The notes beneath the pieces are model-generated. The model worked only from the letters and a program-made list of their open reading frames with translations, had not been told where the DNA came from and ran no database searches. A DNA stretch of 64,000 nt from Ryuthela nishihirai (taxonomy: Eukaryota; Arthropoda; Arachnida; Araneae; Heptathelidae). The stretch is taken from positions 3,206,704-3,270,703 of the forward strand of contig JAWZYU010000034.1 in assembly GCA_038380435.1 (NCBI GenBank). Reading direction: 5' to 3'. The position numbers were made by a program, and so were the translations under genes. Position 1 is the first letter of the stretch. Each line of letters starts with the position of its first letter. Positions 13,763 to 28,100 of this stretch are shown piece after piece.

Positions 13763-14403
13763 TGAACTTCTTAACAGGACCTGTTACTTGGTGATAAGTA
13801 TCGCTTTCCGAAAGTGGGTTAGAGGTTTGGATTTGGAGACATTCTTGTGTTGAGAGGCAGATATTGATTAAATACTTCAACCTCTACAGCTTTTCTAATT
13901 GTTCTATGAGATCAGACTCACCTAGAATTGTTGGGACGCGGAATTTGAAATACACCCCCTGTGTGTGAGAAAACAACTTTCGTTTCTAAATTCAGTTAAA
14001 CGGTCAACAACCTCTACAGCGTTTCTAACTGTTCTATGAGATCAGACTCACCTAGAATTGTTGGGACGCGGAATTTGAAATACAACCCCTGTGTGTGAGA
14101 AAACAACTTTCGTTTCTAAATTCAATTAAACGGTCAACAACTTTATCGCACGACGTATATAATTTTATAAATACACGTGAATATGAGAAACACCCCATGG
14201 GTTTTCACGTTCAAATATAAGGAAAGGTTATTAAATCATGTGTGTACCCTGCATGACGGATGGATCTTTGAAAACAAAGGTTAATTATTGCATTTATCCG
14301 AAAGGGACACCTGGTCTCTTTTAATTCATCCACGTCTAGGATCGAGTTCTTAGTCGATAAATCCCCACGTTCTCCATTCTTCGATTATGACTATAGATAT
14401 AGC
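13763..14403. repeat. Out-of-register monomer with ~130-bp internal duplication
   Basis: The distance between anchors is 641 bp rather than 510. The A-type monomer runs to GGTCAACAAC at about 14008 and then jumps back to CTCTACAGCGTTTCTAACTG, so a segment of about 130 bp (CTCTACAGCG to GGTCAACAAC) is present twice. The two parent sites share CAAC at the junction (TTCAAC|CTCTAC and TCAACAAC|TTTATC). This looks like unequal exchange through short homology inside the monomer. Confidence 0.85.
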
Positions 14404-17400
14404 TGTGCTTCTTAAGAGGACCTTTTACTTGGTGATAAGGATGGCTTTCCGAAAGTGGGTTTCAGGTTCGGATTCGGAGACATGCTGTATTGAGTGGCAG
14501 ATATTGATTAAATACATCAACCTCTACAGCGTTTCTAACAGTTCTGTCAGATCAGACTCACCTAGAATTGCTCGAACGCGCAATATGAGATAGAACACCC
14601 TGTGTGTGAGAAAAAAAATTTTTTTTCTAATTTCCGTTAAACGGTCAATAATTCTATCTCACGACGTATATAATTTTAAAAATACACCTGAATGTGAGAA
14701 ACACACCAGGGGTTTTCACGTTCAAATGTATGGAAAGGTTATTAAATCATGTGTGTACCCTGCATGATGATGGATCTTTGAAAAAAAATGTTCATTGTTG
14801 CATTTACCCAAAAGGGACACCAGGTGTCTTTTAATTCACCCACGTCTAGGTTCGAGGTTTTAGTCGATAAATCCCCAAGTTCTTCCTTCTTCGATTATGA
14901 CTATAGATATAGGTGAACTTCTTAAGAGGACCTGTTACTTGGTGATAAGTATCGCTTTCCGAAAGTGGGTTAGAGGTTTGGATTTGGAGACATTCTTGTG
15001 TTGAGAGGCAGATTTTGATTAAATACTTCAACCTCTACAGCGTTTCTAACTGTTCTATGAGATCAGACTCACCTAGAATTGTTGGGATGCGGAATTTGAA
15101 ATACACCCCCTGTGTGTGAGAAAACAACTTTCGTTTCTAAATTCAGTTAAACGGTCAACAACTTTATCGCACAAAGTATATAATTTTAAAAATACACGTG
15201 AATGTGAGAAACACCCCAGGGGTTTTCACGTTCAAATATAAGGAAAGGTTATTAAATCATGTGTGTACCCTGCATGACGGATGGATCATTGAAAAAAAAA
15301 GGTTCATTATTGCATTTATCCGAAAGGGACACCTGGTCTCTTTTAATTCATCCACGTCTAGGATCGAGTTCTTAGTCGATAAATCCCCACGTTCTCCATT
15401 CTTCGATTATGACTATAGATATAGCTGTGCTTCTTAAGAGGACCATTTACTTGGTGATAAGGATGGCTTTCCGATGGTAGGTTTCAGGTTTGGATTTGGA
15501 GACATGCTTGTGTTGAGAGGCAGATATTGATTAAATACATCAACCTCTACAGCGTTTCTAACAGTTCTATCAGATCAGACTCACCTAGAATTGCTTGGAC
15601 GCGCAATTTGAAATTCAAACCCTGTGTGTGAGAAAACAACTTTCGTTTCTAATTTCCGTTAAACGGTCAACAATTCTATCTCACGACGTATATAATTTTG
15701 AAAATACACCTGAATGTGAGAAACACCCAAGGGGTTTTCACGTTCAAATGAATGGAACGGTTATTAAATCATGTATGTACTCTGCATGATGATGGATCTT
15801 TGAAAACAAAGGTTAATTATTGACCCCAAAGGGACACCAGGCGTCTTTTAATTCATCCACGTTTCGGAACGAGGTCTTAGTCGAAAAATCCCCACGTTCT
15901 ACCTTCTTCGATTATGACTCTATATAAATCTGTGCTTCTTAAAAGGACCTGTTACTTGGTGATAATTTTGGCTTTCCGAAAGTAGGTTTAAGGTTTGGAT
16001 TTTTATACATTCTTGTGTTGAGAGGCAGATATTGATTAAATACGTCAACCTCTACAGCGTTTCTAACAGTTCTATCAGATGAGACTCACCTAGAATTGCT
16101 GGGAAGTGCAATTTGAAATACACCCCCTGTGTGTGAGAAAACAACTTTCCTTTCTAACTACAGCTAAACGGTCAACAACTCTATCGCACGACGTATATAA
16201 TGTTAAAAATTCACGTGAATGTCAGAAACACCCCAGGGGTTTTCACGTTCAAATATATGGAAAGGTTATTAAATCATGTGTGTACCCTGCATGATGATGG
16301 ATGTTTGAAAAAAAAGGTTCATTATTGTATTTACCCGAATGGGTCCCCTGGTGTCTTTTAATTCATCAACGTCTTGGATCGAGGTCTTAGTCGATAAATC
16401 CCCACGTTCTCCCTTCTTCGATTATGACTATAGATATAGCTGTGCTTCTTAAGATGACCTTTTACTTGGTGATAAGGATGGCTTTCCGAAAGTGGGTTTC
16501 AGGTTCGGATTCGGAGACATGCTGTATTGAGTGGCAGATATTGATTAAATATATCAACCTCTACAGCGTTTCTAACAGTTCTGTCAGATCAGACTCACCT
16601 AGAATTGCTCGAACGCGCAATATGAGATACAAACCCTGTGTGTGAGAAAAAAATTTTCTTTTCTAATTTCCGTTAAACGGTCAATAATTCTATCTCACGA
16701 CGTATATAATTTTAAAAATACACCTGAATGTGAGAAGCACACCAGGGGTTTTCACGTTCAAATGTATGGAAAGGTTATTAAATCATGTGTGTACCCTGCA
16801 TGATGATGGATCTTTGAAAAAAAAAGGTTCATTGTTGCATTTACCCAAAAGGGACACCAGGTGTCTTTTAATTCAGCCACGTCTAGGATCGAGGTTTTAG
16901 TCGATAAATCCCCAAGTTCTTCCTTCTTCGATTATGACTATAGATATAGGTGAACTTCTTAAGAGGACCTGTTACTTGGTGATAAGTATCGCTTTCCGAA
17001 AGTGGGTTAGAGGTTTGGATTTGGAGACATTCTTGTGTTGAGAGGCAGATATTGATTAAATACTTCAACCTCTACAGCGTTTCTAACTGTTCTATGAGAT
17101 CAGACTCACCTAGAATTGTTGGGACGCGGAATTTGAAATACACCCCCTGTGTGTGAGAAAACAACTTTCGTTTCTAAATTCAATTAAACGGTCAACAACT
17201 TTATCGCACGACGTATATAATTTTATAAATACACGTGAATATGAGAAACACCCCATGGGTTTTCACGTTCAAATATAAGGAAAGGTTATTAAATCATGTG
17301 TGTACCCTGCATGACGGATGGATCTTTGAAAACAAAGGTTAATTATTGCATTTATCCGAAAGGGACACCTGGTCTCTTTTAATTCATCCACGTCTAGGAT

Positions 17401-18004
17401 CGAGTTCTTAGTCGATAAATCCCCACGTTCTCCATTCTTCGATTATGACTATAGATATAGCTGTGCTTCTTAAGAGGACCTTTTACTTGGTGATAAGGAT
17501 GGCTTTCCGAAAGTGGGTTTCAGGTTCGGATTCGGAGACATGCTGTATTGAGTGGCAGATATTGATTAAATACATCAACCTCTACAGCGTTTCTAACAGT
17601 TCTGTCAGATCAGACTCACCTAGAATTGCTCGAACGCGCAATATGAGATAAAACACCCTGTGTGTGAGAAAAAAATTTTCTTTTCTAATTTCCGTTAAAC
17701 GGTCAATAATTCTATCTCACGACGTATATAATTTTAAAAATACACCTGAATGTGAGAAACACACCAGGGGTTTTCACGTTCAAATGTATGGAAAGGTTAT
17801 TAAATCATGTGTGTACCCTGCATGATGATGGATCTTTGAAAAAAAAGGTTCATTGTTGCATTTGCCCAAAAGGGACACCAGGTGTCTTTTAATTCACCCA
17901 CGTCTAGGATCGAGGTTTTAGTCGATAAATCCCCAAGTTCTTCCTTCTTCGATTATGACTATAGGTATAGGTGAACTTCTTAAGAGGACCTGTTACTTGG
18001 TGAT
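14007..18004. repeat. Block duplication (offset 9817), right copy
   Basis: The counterpart of 4190-8187. Its left end is the out-of-register junction at 14007, so the junction is the breakpoint of this duplication. Isolated differences include TTTTATACATTC near 16005 (TTTTTAGACATTC in the other copy) and CATTTGCCC near 17860 (CATTTACCC). Confidence 0.87.
16424..17760. repeat. D A E run duplicated at +5105, left copy
   Basis: The D monomer at 16441, A at 16951 and E at 17462 match 21528-22860 at an offset of about 5105. The pair shares the rare GAGAAGCACACC (near 16733 and 21836). The match is lost soon after the E monomer, where the right copy switches to AACACCCCATGGG near 22865. Confidence 0.7.
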
Positions 18005-21000
18005 AAGTATCGCTTTCCGAAAGTGGGTTAGAGGTTTGGATTTGGAGACATTCTTGTGTTGAGAGGCAGATATTGATTAAATACTTCAACCTCTACAGCG
18101 TTTCTAACTGTTCTATGAGATCAGACTCACCTAGAATTGTTGGGACGCGGAATTTGAAATACACTCCCTGTGTGTGAGAAAACAACTTTCGTTTCTAAAT
18201 TCAGTTAAACGGTCAACAACTTTATCGCACGACGTATATAATTTTAAAAATACACGTGAATGTGAGAAACACCCCAGGGGTTTTCACGTTCAAATATAAG
18301 GAAAGGTTATTAAATCATGTGTGTACCCTGCATGACGGATGGATCATTGAAAAAAAAAGGTTCATTGTTGCATTTACCCAAAAGGGACACCAGGTGTCTT
18401 TTAATTCACCCACGTCTAGGATCGAGGTTTTAGTCGATAAATCCCCAAGTTCTTCCTTCTTCGATTATGACTATAGATATAGGTGAACTTCTTAAGAGGA
18501 CCTGTTACTTGGTGATAAGTATCGCTTTCCGAAAGTGGGTTAGAGGTTTGGATTTGGAGACATTCTTGTGTTGAGAGGCAGATATTGATTAAATACTTCA
18601 ACCTCTACAGCGTTTCTAACTGTTCTATGAGATCAGACTCACCTAGAATTGTTGGGACGCGGAATTTGAAATACACCCCCTGTGTGTGAGAAAACAACTT
18701 TCGTTTCTAAATTCAATTAAACGGTCAACAACTTTATCGCACGACGTATATAATTTTATAAATACACGTGAATATGAGAAACACCCCATGGGTTTTCACG
18801 TTCAAATATAAGGAAAGGTTATTAAATCATGTGTGTACCCTACACAATAATGGATCTTTGAGAAAAAAGTTCATTATTGCATTTACCCCGAAGGGATACC
18901 AGGTGTCTTTTAATTTATCCACGTTTCGGAACGAGGTCTTAGTCGAAAAATCCCCACGTTCTACCTTCTTCGATTATGACTCTATATAAATCTGTGCTTC
19001 TTAAAAGGACCTGTTACTTGGTGATAATTTTGGCTTTCCGAAAGTAGGTTTAAGGTTTGGATTTTTAGACATTCTTGTGTTGAGAGGCAGATATTGATTA
19101 AATACGTCAACCTCTACAGCGTTTCTGACAGTTCTATCAGATCAGACTCACCTAGAATTGCTGTGAAGTGCAATTTGAAATACACCCCCTGTGTGTGAGA
19201 AAACAAATTTCGTTTCTAACTACAGCTAAACGGTCAACAACTCTATCGCACGACGTATATAATGTTAAAAATTCACGTGAATGTCAGAAACACCCCAGGG
19301 GTTTTCACGTTCAAATATATGGAAAGGTTATTAAATCATGTGCGTACCCTGCATGATGATGGATGTTTGAAAAAAAAGGTTCATTATTTTATTTACCCGA
19401 ATGGGTCCCCTGGTGTCTTTTAATTCATCCACGTCTTGGATCGAGGTCTTAGTCGATAAATCCCCACGTTCTCCCTTCTTCGATTATGACTATAGATATA
19501 GCTGTGCTTCTTAAGATGACCTTTTACTTGGTGATAAGGATGGCTTTCCGAAAGTGGGTTTCAGGTTCGGATTTGGAGACATGCTGTATTGAGTGGCAGA
19601 TATTGATTAAATATATCAACCTCTACAGCGTTTCTAACAGTTCTGTCAGATCAGACTTACCTAGAATTGCTCGAACGCGCAATATGAGATACAAACCCTG
19701 TGTGTGAGAAAAAAATTTTCTTTTCTAATTTCCGTTAAATGGTTAATAATTCTATCTCACGACGTATATAATTTTAAAAATACACCTGAATGTGAGAAAC
19801 ACACCAGGGGTTTTCACGTTCAAATGTATGGAAAGGTTATTAAATCATGTGTGTACCCTGCATGATGATGGATCTTTGAAAAAAAAGGTTCATTGTTGCA
19901 TTTACCCAAAAGGGACACCAGGTGTCTTTTAATTCACCCACGTCTAGGATCGAGGTTTTAGTCGATAAATCCCCAAGTTCTTCCTTCTTCGATTATGACT
20001 ATAGATATAGGTGAACTTCTTAAGAGGACCTGTTACTTGGTGATAAGTATCGCTTTCCGAAAGTGGGTTAGAGGTTTGGATTTGGAGACATTCTTGTGTT
20101 GAGAGGCAGATATTGATTAAATACTTCAACCTCTACAGCGTTTCTAACTGCTCTATGAGATCAGACTCACCTAGAATTGTTGGGACGCGGAATTTGAAAT
20201 ACACTCCCTGTGTGTGAGAAAACAACTTTCGTTTCTAAATTCAGTTAAACGGTCAACAACTTTATCGCACGACGTATATAATTTTAAAAATACACGTGAA
20301 TGTGAGAAACACCCCAGGGGTTTTCACGTTCAAATATAAGGAAAGGTTATTAAATCATGTGTGTACCCTGCATGACGGATGGATCATTGAAAAAAAAAGG
20401 TTCATTATTGCATTTATCCGAAAGGGACACCTGGTCTCTTTTCATTCATCCACGTCTAGGATCGAGTTCTTAGTCGATAAATCCCCACGTTCTCCATTCT
20501 TCGATTATGACTATAGATATAGCTGTGCTTCTTAAGAGGACCTTTTAGTTGGTGATAAGGATGGCTTTCCGAAAATGGGTTTCAGGTTCGGATTCGGAGA
20601 CATGCTGTATTGAGTGGCAGATATTGATTAAATATATCAACTTCTACAGCGTTTCTAACAGTTCTGTCAGATCAGACTCACCTAGAATTGCTCGAACGCG
20701 CAATATCAGATAAAAAACCTTGTGTGTGAGAAAAAAAATTTTCTTTTCTAATTTCCGTTAAACGGTCAATAATTCTATCTCACGACGTATATAATTTTAA
20801 AAATACACCTGAATGTGAGAATCACACCAGGGGTTTTCACGTTCAAATGTATGGAAAGGTTATTAAATCATGTGTGTATCCTGCATGATGTGGGATCTTT
20901 GAAAAAAAAGGTTCATTGTTGCATTTACCCAAAAGGGACACCAGGTGTCTTTTAATTCAGCCACGTCTAGGATCGAGGTTTTAGTCGATAAATCCCCAAG

Positions 21001-21034
21001 TTCTTCCTTCTTCGATTATGACTATAGATATAGG

Positions 21035-24000
21035 TGAACTTCTTAAGAGGACCTGTTACTTGGTGATAATTTTGGCTTTCTGAAAGTAGGTTTAAGGTTT
21101 GGATTTTTAGACATTCTTGTGTTGAGAGGCTGATATTGATTAAATACGTCAACCTCTACAGCGTTTCTGACAGTTCTATCAGATCAGACTCACCTAGAAT
21201 TGCTGGGAAGTGCAATTTGAAATACACCCCCTGTGTGTGAGAAAACAACTTTCGTTTCTAACTACAGGTAAACGGTCAACAACTCTATCGCACGACGTAT
21301 ATAATGTTAAAAATTCACGTGAATGTCAGAAACACCCCAGGGGTTTTCACGTTCAAATATATGGAAAGGTTATTAAATCATGTGCGTACCCTGCATGATG
21401 ATGGATGTTTGAAAAAAAAGGTTCATTATTGTATTTACCCGAATGGGTCCCCTGGTGTGTTTTAATTCATCCACGTCTTGGATCGACGTCTTAGTCGATA
21501 AATCCCCACGTTCTCCCTTCTTCGATTATGACTATAGATATAGCTGTGCTTCTTAAGATGACCTTTTACTTGGTGATAAGGATGGCTTTCCGAAAGTGGG
21601 TTTCAGGTTCGGATTCGGAGACATGCTGTATTGAGTGGCAGATATTGATTAAATATATCAACCTCTACAGCGTTTCTAACAGTTCTGTCAGATCAGACTC
21701 ACCTAGAATTGCTCGAACGCGCAATATGAGATACAAACCCTGTGTGTGAGAAAAAAATTTTCTTTTCTAATTTCCGTTAAACGGTCAATAATTCTATCTC
21801 ACGACGTATATAATTTTAAAAATACACCTGAATGTGAGAAGCACACCAGGGGTTTTCACGTTCAAATGTATGGAAAGGTTATTAAATCATGTGTGTACCC
21901 TGCATGATGATGGATCTTTGAAAAAAAAAAGGTTCATTGTTGCATTTACCCAAAAGGGACACCAGGTGTCTTTTAATTCAGCCACGTCTAGGATCGAGGT
22001 TTTAGTCGATAAATCCCCAAGTTCTTCCTTCTTCGATTATGACTATAGATATAGGTGAACTTCTTAAGAGGACCTGTTACTTGGTGATAAGTATCGCTTT
22101 CCGAAAGTGGGTTAGAGGTTTGGATTTGGAGACATTCTTGTGTTGAGAGGCAGATATTGATTAAATACTTCAACCTCTACAGCGTTTCTAACTGTTCTAT
22201 GAGATCAGACTCACCTAGAATTGTTGGGACGCGGAATTTGAAATACACCCCCTGTGTGTGAGAAAACAACTTTCGTTTCTAAATTCAATTAAACGGTCAA
22301 CAACTTTATCGCACGACGTATATAATTTTATAAATACACGTGAATATGAGAAACACCCCATGGGTTTTCACGTTCAAATATAAGGAAAGGTTATTAAATC
22401 ATGTGTGTACCCTGCATGACGGATGGATCTTTGAAAACAAAGGTTAATTATTGCATTTATCCGAAAGGGACACCTGGTCTCTTTTAATTCATCCACGTCT
22501 AGGATCGAGTTCTTAGTCGATAAATCCCCACGTTCTCCATTCTTCGATTATGACTATAGATATAGCTGTGCTTCTTAAGAGGACCTTTTACTTGGTGATA
22601 AGGATGGCTTTCCGAAAGTGGGTTTCAGGTTCGGATTCGGAGACATGCTGTATTGAGTGGCAGATATTGATTAAATACATCAACCTCTACAGCGTTTCTA
22701 ACAGTTCTGTCAGATCAGACTCACCTAGAATTGCTCGAACGCGCAATATGAGATAAAACACCCTGTGTGTGAGAAAAAAATTTTCTTTTCTAATTTCCGT
22801 TAAACGGTCAATAATTCTATCTCACGACGTATATAATTTTAAAAATACACCTGAATGTGAGAAACACCCCATGGGTTTTCACGTTCAAATATAAGGAAAG
22901 GTTATTAAATCATGTGTGTACCCTACACAATAATGGATCTTTGAAAAAAAAGTTCATTATTGCATTTACCCCGAAGGGATACCAGGTGTCTTTTAATTTA
23001 TCCACGTTTCGGAACGAGGTCTTAGTCGAAAAATCCCCACGTTCTACCTTCTTCGATTATGACTCTATATAAATCTGTGCTTCTTAAAAGGACCTGTTAC
23101 TTGGTGATAATTTTGGCTTTCCGAAAGTAGGTTTAAGGTTTGGATTTTTAGACATTCTTGTGTTGAGAGGCAGATATTGATTAAATACGTCAACCTCTAC
23201 AGCGTTTCTGACAGTTCTATCAGATCAGACTCACCTAGAATTGCTGTGAAGTGCAATTTGAAATACACCCCCTGTGTGTGAGAAAACAAATTTCGTTTCT
23301 AACTACAGCTAAACGGTCAACAACTCTATCGCACGACGTATATAATTTTAAAAATACACGTGAATGTGAGAAACACCCCAGGGGTTTTCACGTTCAAATA
23401 TAAGGAAAGGTTATTAAATCATGTGTGTACCCTGCATGACGGATGGATCATTGAAAAAAAAAGGTTCATTGTTGCATTTACCCAAAAGGGACACCAGGTG
23501 TCTTTTAATTCACCCACGTCTAGGATCGAGGTTTTAGTCGATAAATCCCCAAGTTCTTCCTTCTTCGATTATGACTATAGATATAGGTGAACTTCTTAAG
23601 AGGACCTGTTACTTGGTGATAAGTATCGCTTTCCGAAAGTGGGTTAGAGGTTTGGATTTGGAGACATTCTTGTGTTGAGAGGCAGATATTGATTAAATAC
23701 TTCAACCTCTACAGCGTTTCTAACTGCTCTATGAGATCAGACTCACCTAGAATTGTTGGGACGCGGAATTTGAAATACACTCCCTGTGTGTGAGAAAACA
23801 ACTTTCGTTTCTAAATTCAGTTAAACGGTCAACAACTTTATCGCACGACGTATATAATTTTAAAAATACACGTGAATGTGAGAAACACCCCAGGGGTTTT
23901 CACGTTCAAATGTATGGAAAGGTTATTAAATCATGTGTGTACCCTGCATGATGATGGATCTTTGAAAAAAAATGTTCATTGTTGCATTTACCCAAAAGGG

Positions 24001-25120
24001 ACACCAGGTGTCTTTTAATTCACCCACGTCTAGGTTCGAGGTTTTAGTCGATAAATCCCCAAGTTCTTCCTTCTTCGATTATGACTATAGATATAGGTGA
24101 ACTTCTTAAGAGGACCTGTTACTTGGTGATAAGTATCGCTTTCCGAAAGTGGGTTAGAGGTTTGGATTTGGAGACATTCTTGTGTTGAGAGGCAGATATT
24201 GATTAAATACTTCAACCTCTACAGCGTTTCTAACTGCTCTATGAGATCAGACTCACCTAGAATTGTTGGGACGCGGAATTTGAAATACACTCCCTGTGTG
24301 TGAGAAAACAACTTTCGTTTCTAAATTCAGTTAAACGGTCAACAACTTTATCGCACGACGTATATAATTTTAAAAATACACGTGAATGTGAGAAACACCC
24401 CAGGGGTTTTCACGTTCAAATATAAGGAAAGGTTATTAAATCATGTGTGTACCCTGCATGACGGATGGATCATTGAAAAAAAAAGGTTCATTATTGCATT
24501 TATCCGAAAGGGACACCTGGTCTCTTTTCATTCATCCACGTCTAGGATCGAGTTCTTAGTCGATAAATCCCCACGTTCTCCATTCTTCGATTATGACTAT
24601 AGATATAGCTGTGCTTCTTAAGAGGACCTTTTAGTTGGTGATAAGGATGGCTTTCCGAAAATGGGTTTCAGGTTCGGATTCGGAGACATGCTGTATTGAG
24701 TGGCAGATATTGATTAAATATATCAACTTCTACAGCGTTTCTAACAGTTCTGTCAGATCAGACTCACCTAGAATTGCTCGAACGCGCAATATCAGATAAA
24801 AAACCTTGTGTGTGAGAAAAAAAATTTTCTTTTCTAATTTCCGTTAAACGGTCAATAATTCTATCTCACGACGTATATAATTTTAAAAATACACCTGAAT
24901 GTGAGAATCACACCAGGGGTTTTCACGTTCAAATGTATGGAAAGGTTATTAAATCATGTGTGTATCCTGCATGATGTGGGATCTTTGAAAAAAAAGGTTC
25001 ATTGTTGTATTTACCCGAATGGGTCCCCTGGTGTGTTTTAATTCATCCACGTCTTGGATCGACGTCTTAGTCGATAAATCCCCAAGTTCTTCCTTCTTCG
25101 ATTATGACTATAGATATAGG
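21035..25120. repeat. 8-monomer higher-order repeat, copy 1
   Basis: Monomers at 21035, 21545, 22056, 22567, 23076, 23588, 24098 and 24610 have the type order F D A E C A A E'. The block recurs immediately at +4086/4085. Diagnostic rare variants include GAGGCTGATATTG at 21128 (normally GAGGCAGATATTG), GAGAAGCACACC at 21836 and ACCCTACACAATAATGG at 22920. The C monomer at 23076 switches to A-like sequence near 23340, so the unit is itself a mosaic. Confidence 0.88.
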
Positions 25121-28100
25121 TGAACTTCTTAAGAGGACCTGTTACTTGGTGATAATTTTGGCTTTCTGAAAGTAGGTTTAAGGTTTGGATTTTTAGACAT
25201 TCTTGTGTTGAGAGGCTGATATTGATTAAATACGTCAACCTCTACAGCGTTTCTGACAGTTCTATCAGATCAGACTCACCTAGAATTGCTGGGAAGTGCA
25301 ATTTGAAATACACCCCCTGTGTGTGAGAAAACAACTTTCGTTTCTAACTACAGGTAAACGGTCAACAACTCTATCGCACGACGTATATAATGTTAAAAAT
25401 TCACGTGAATGTCAGAAACACCCCAGGGGTTTTCACGTTCAAATATATGGAAAGGTTATTAAATCATGTGCGTACCCTGCATGATGATGGATGTTTGAAA
25501 AAAAAGGTTCATTATTGTATTTACCCGAATGGGTCCCCTGGTGTGTTTTAATTCATCCACGTCTTGGATCGACGTCTTAGTCGATAAATCCCCACGTTCT
25601 CCCTTCTTCGATTATGACTATAGATATAGCTGTGCTTCTTAAGATGACCTTTTACTTGGTGATAAGGATGGCTTTCCGAAAGTGGGTTTCAGGTTCGGAT
25701 TTGGAGACATGCTGTATTGAGTGGCAGATATTGATTAAATATATCAACCTCTACAGCGTTTCTAACAGTTCTGTCAGATCAGACTTACCTAGAATTGCTC
25801 GAACGCGCAATATGAGATACAAACCCTGTGTGTGAGAAAAAAATTTTCTTTTCTAATTTCCGTTAAACGGTCAATAATTCTATCTCACGACGTATATAAT
25901 TTTAAAAATACACCTGAATGTGAGAAGCACACCAGGGGTTTTCACGTTCAAATGTATGGAAAGGTTATTAAATCATGTGTGTACCCTGCATGATGATGGA
26001 TCTTTGAAAAAAAAAGGTTCATTGTTGCATTTACCCAAAAGGGACACCAGGTGTCTTTTAATTCAGCCACGTCTAGGATCGAGGTTTTAGTCGATAAATC
26101 CCCAAGTTCTTCCTTCTTCGATTATGACTATAGATATAGGTGAACTTCTTAAGAGGACCTGTTACTTGGTGATAAGTATCGCTTTCCGAAAGTGGGTTAG
26201 AGGTTTGGATTTGGAGACATTCTTGTGTTGAGAGGCAGATATTGATTAAATACTTCAACCTCTACAGCGTTTCTAACTGTTCTATGAGATCAGACTCACC
26301 TAGAATTGTTGGGACGCGGAATTTGAAATACACCCCCTGTGTGTGAGAAAACAACTTTCGTTTCTAAATTCAATTAAACGGTCAACAACTTTATCGCACG
26401 ACGTATATAATTTTATAAATACACGTGAATATGAGAAACACCCCATGGGTTTTCACGTTCAAATATAAGGAAAGGTTATTAAATCATGTGTGTACCCTGC
26501 ATGACGGATGGATCTTTGAAAACAAAGGTTAATTATTGCATTTATCCGAAAGGGACACCTGGTCTCTTTTAATTCATCCACGTCTAGGATCGAGTTCTTA
26601 GTCGATAAATCCCCACGTTCTCCATTCTTCGATTATGACTATAGATATAGCTGTGCTTCTTAAGAGGACCTTTTACTTGGTGATAAGGATGGCTTTCCGA
26701 AAGTGGGTTTCAGGTTCGGATTCGGAGACATGCTGTATTGAGTGGCAGATATTGATTAAATACATCAACCTCTACAGCGTTTCTAACAGTTCTGTCAGAT
26801 CAGACTCACCTAGAATTGCTCGAACGCGCAATATGAGATAAAACACCCTGTGTGTGAGAAAAAAATTTTCTTTTCTAATTTCCGTTAAACGGTCAATAAT
26901 TCTATCTCACGACGTATATAATTTTAAAAATACACCTGAATGTGAGAAACACCCCATGGGTTTTCACGTTCAAATATAAGGAAAGGTTATTAAATCATGT
27001 GTGTACCCTACACAATAATGGATCTTTGAGAAAAAAGTTCATTATTGCATTTACCCCGAAGGGATACCAGGTGTCTTTTAATTTATCCACGTTTCGGAAC
27101 GAGGTCTTAGTCGAAAAATCCCCACGTTCTACCTTCTTCGATTATGACTCTATATAAATCTGTGCTTCTTAAAAGGACCTGTTACTTGGTGATAATTTTG
27201 GCTTTCCGAAAGTAGGTTTAAGGTTTGGATTTTTAGACATTCTTGTGTTGAGAGGCAGATATTGATTAAATACGTCAACCTCTGCAGCGTTTCTGACAGT
27301 TCTATCAGATCAGACTCACCTAGAATTGCTGTGAAGTGCAATTTGAAATACACCCCCTGTGTGTGAGAAAACAAATTTCGTTTCTAACTACAGCTAAACG
27401 GTCAACAACTCTATCGCACGACGTATATAATTTTAAAAATACACGTGAATGTGAGAAACACCCCAGGGGTTTTCACGTTCAAATATAAGGAAAGGTTATT
27501 AAATCATGTGTGTACCCTGCATGACGGATGGATCATTGAAAAAAAAAGGTTCATTGTTGCATTTACCCAAAAGGGACACCAGGTGTCTTTTAATTCACCC
27601 ACGTCTAGGATCGAGGTTTTAGTCGATAAATCCCCAAGTTCTTCCTTCTTCGATTATGACTATAGATATAGGTGAACTTCTTAAGAGGACCTGTTACTTG
27701 GTGATAAGTATCGCTTTCCGAAAGTGGGTTAGAGGTTTGGATTTGGAGACATTCTTGTGTTGAGAGGCAGATATTGATTAAATACTTCAACCTCTACAGC
27801 GTTTCTAACTGCTCTATGAGATCAGACTCACCTAGAATTGTTGGGACGCGGAATTTGAAATACACTCCCTGTGTGTGAGAAAACAACTTTCGTTTCTAAA
27901 TTCAGTTAAACGGTCAACAACTTTATCGCACGACGTATATAATTTTAAAAATACACGTGAATGTGAGAAACACCCCAGGGGTTTTCACGTTCAAATGTAT
28001 GGAAAGGTTATTAAATCATGTGTGTACCCTGCATGATGATGGATCTTTGAAAAAAAAGGTTCATTGTTGCATTTACCCAAAAGGGACACCAGGTGTCTTT

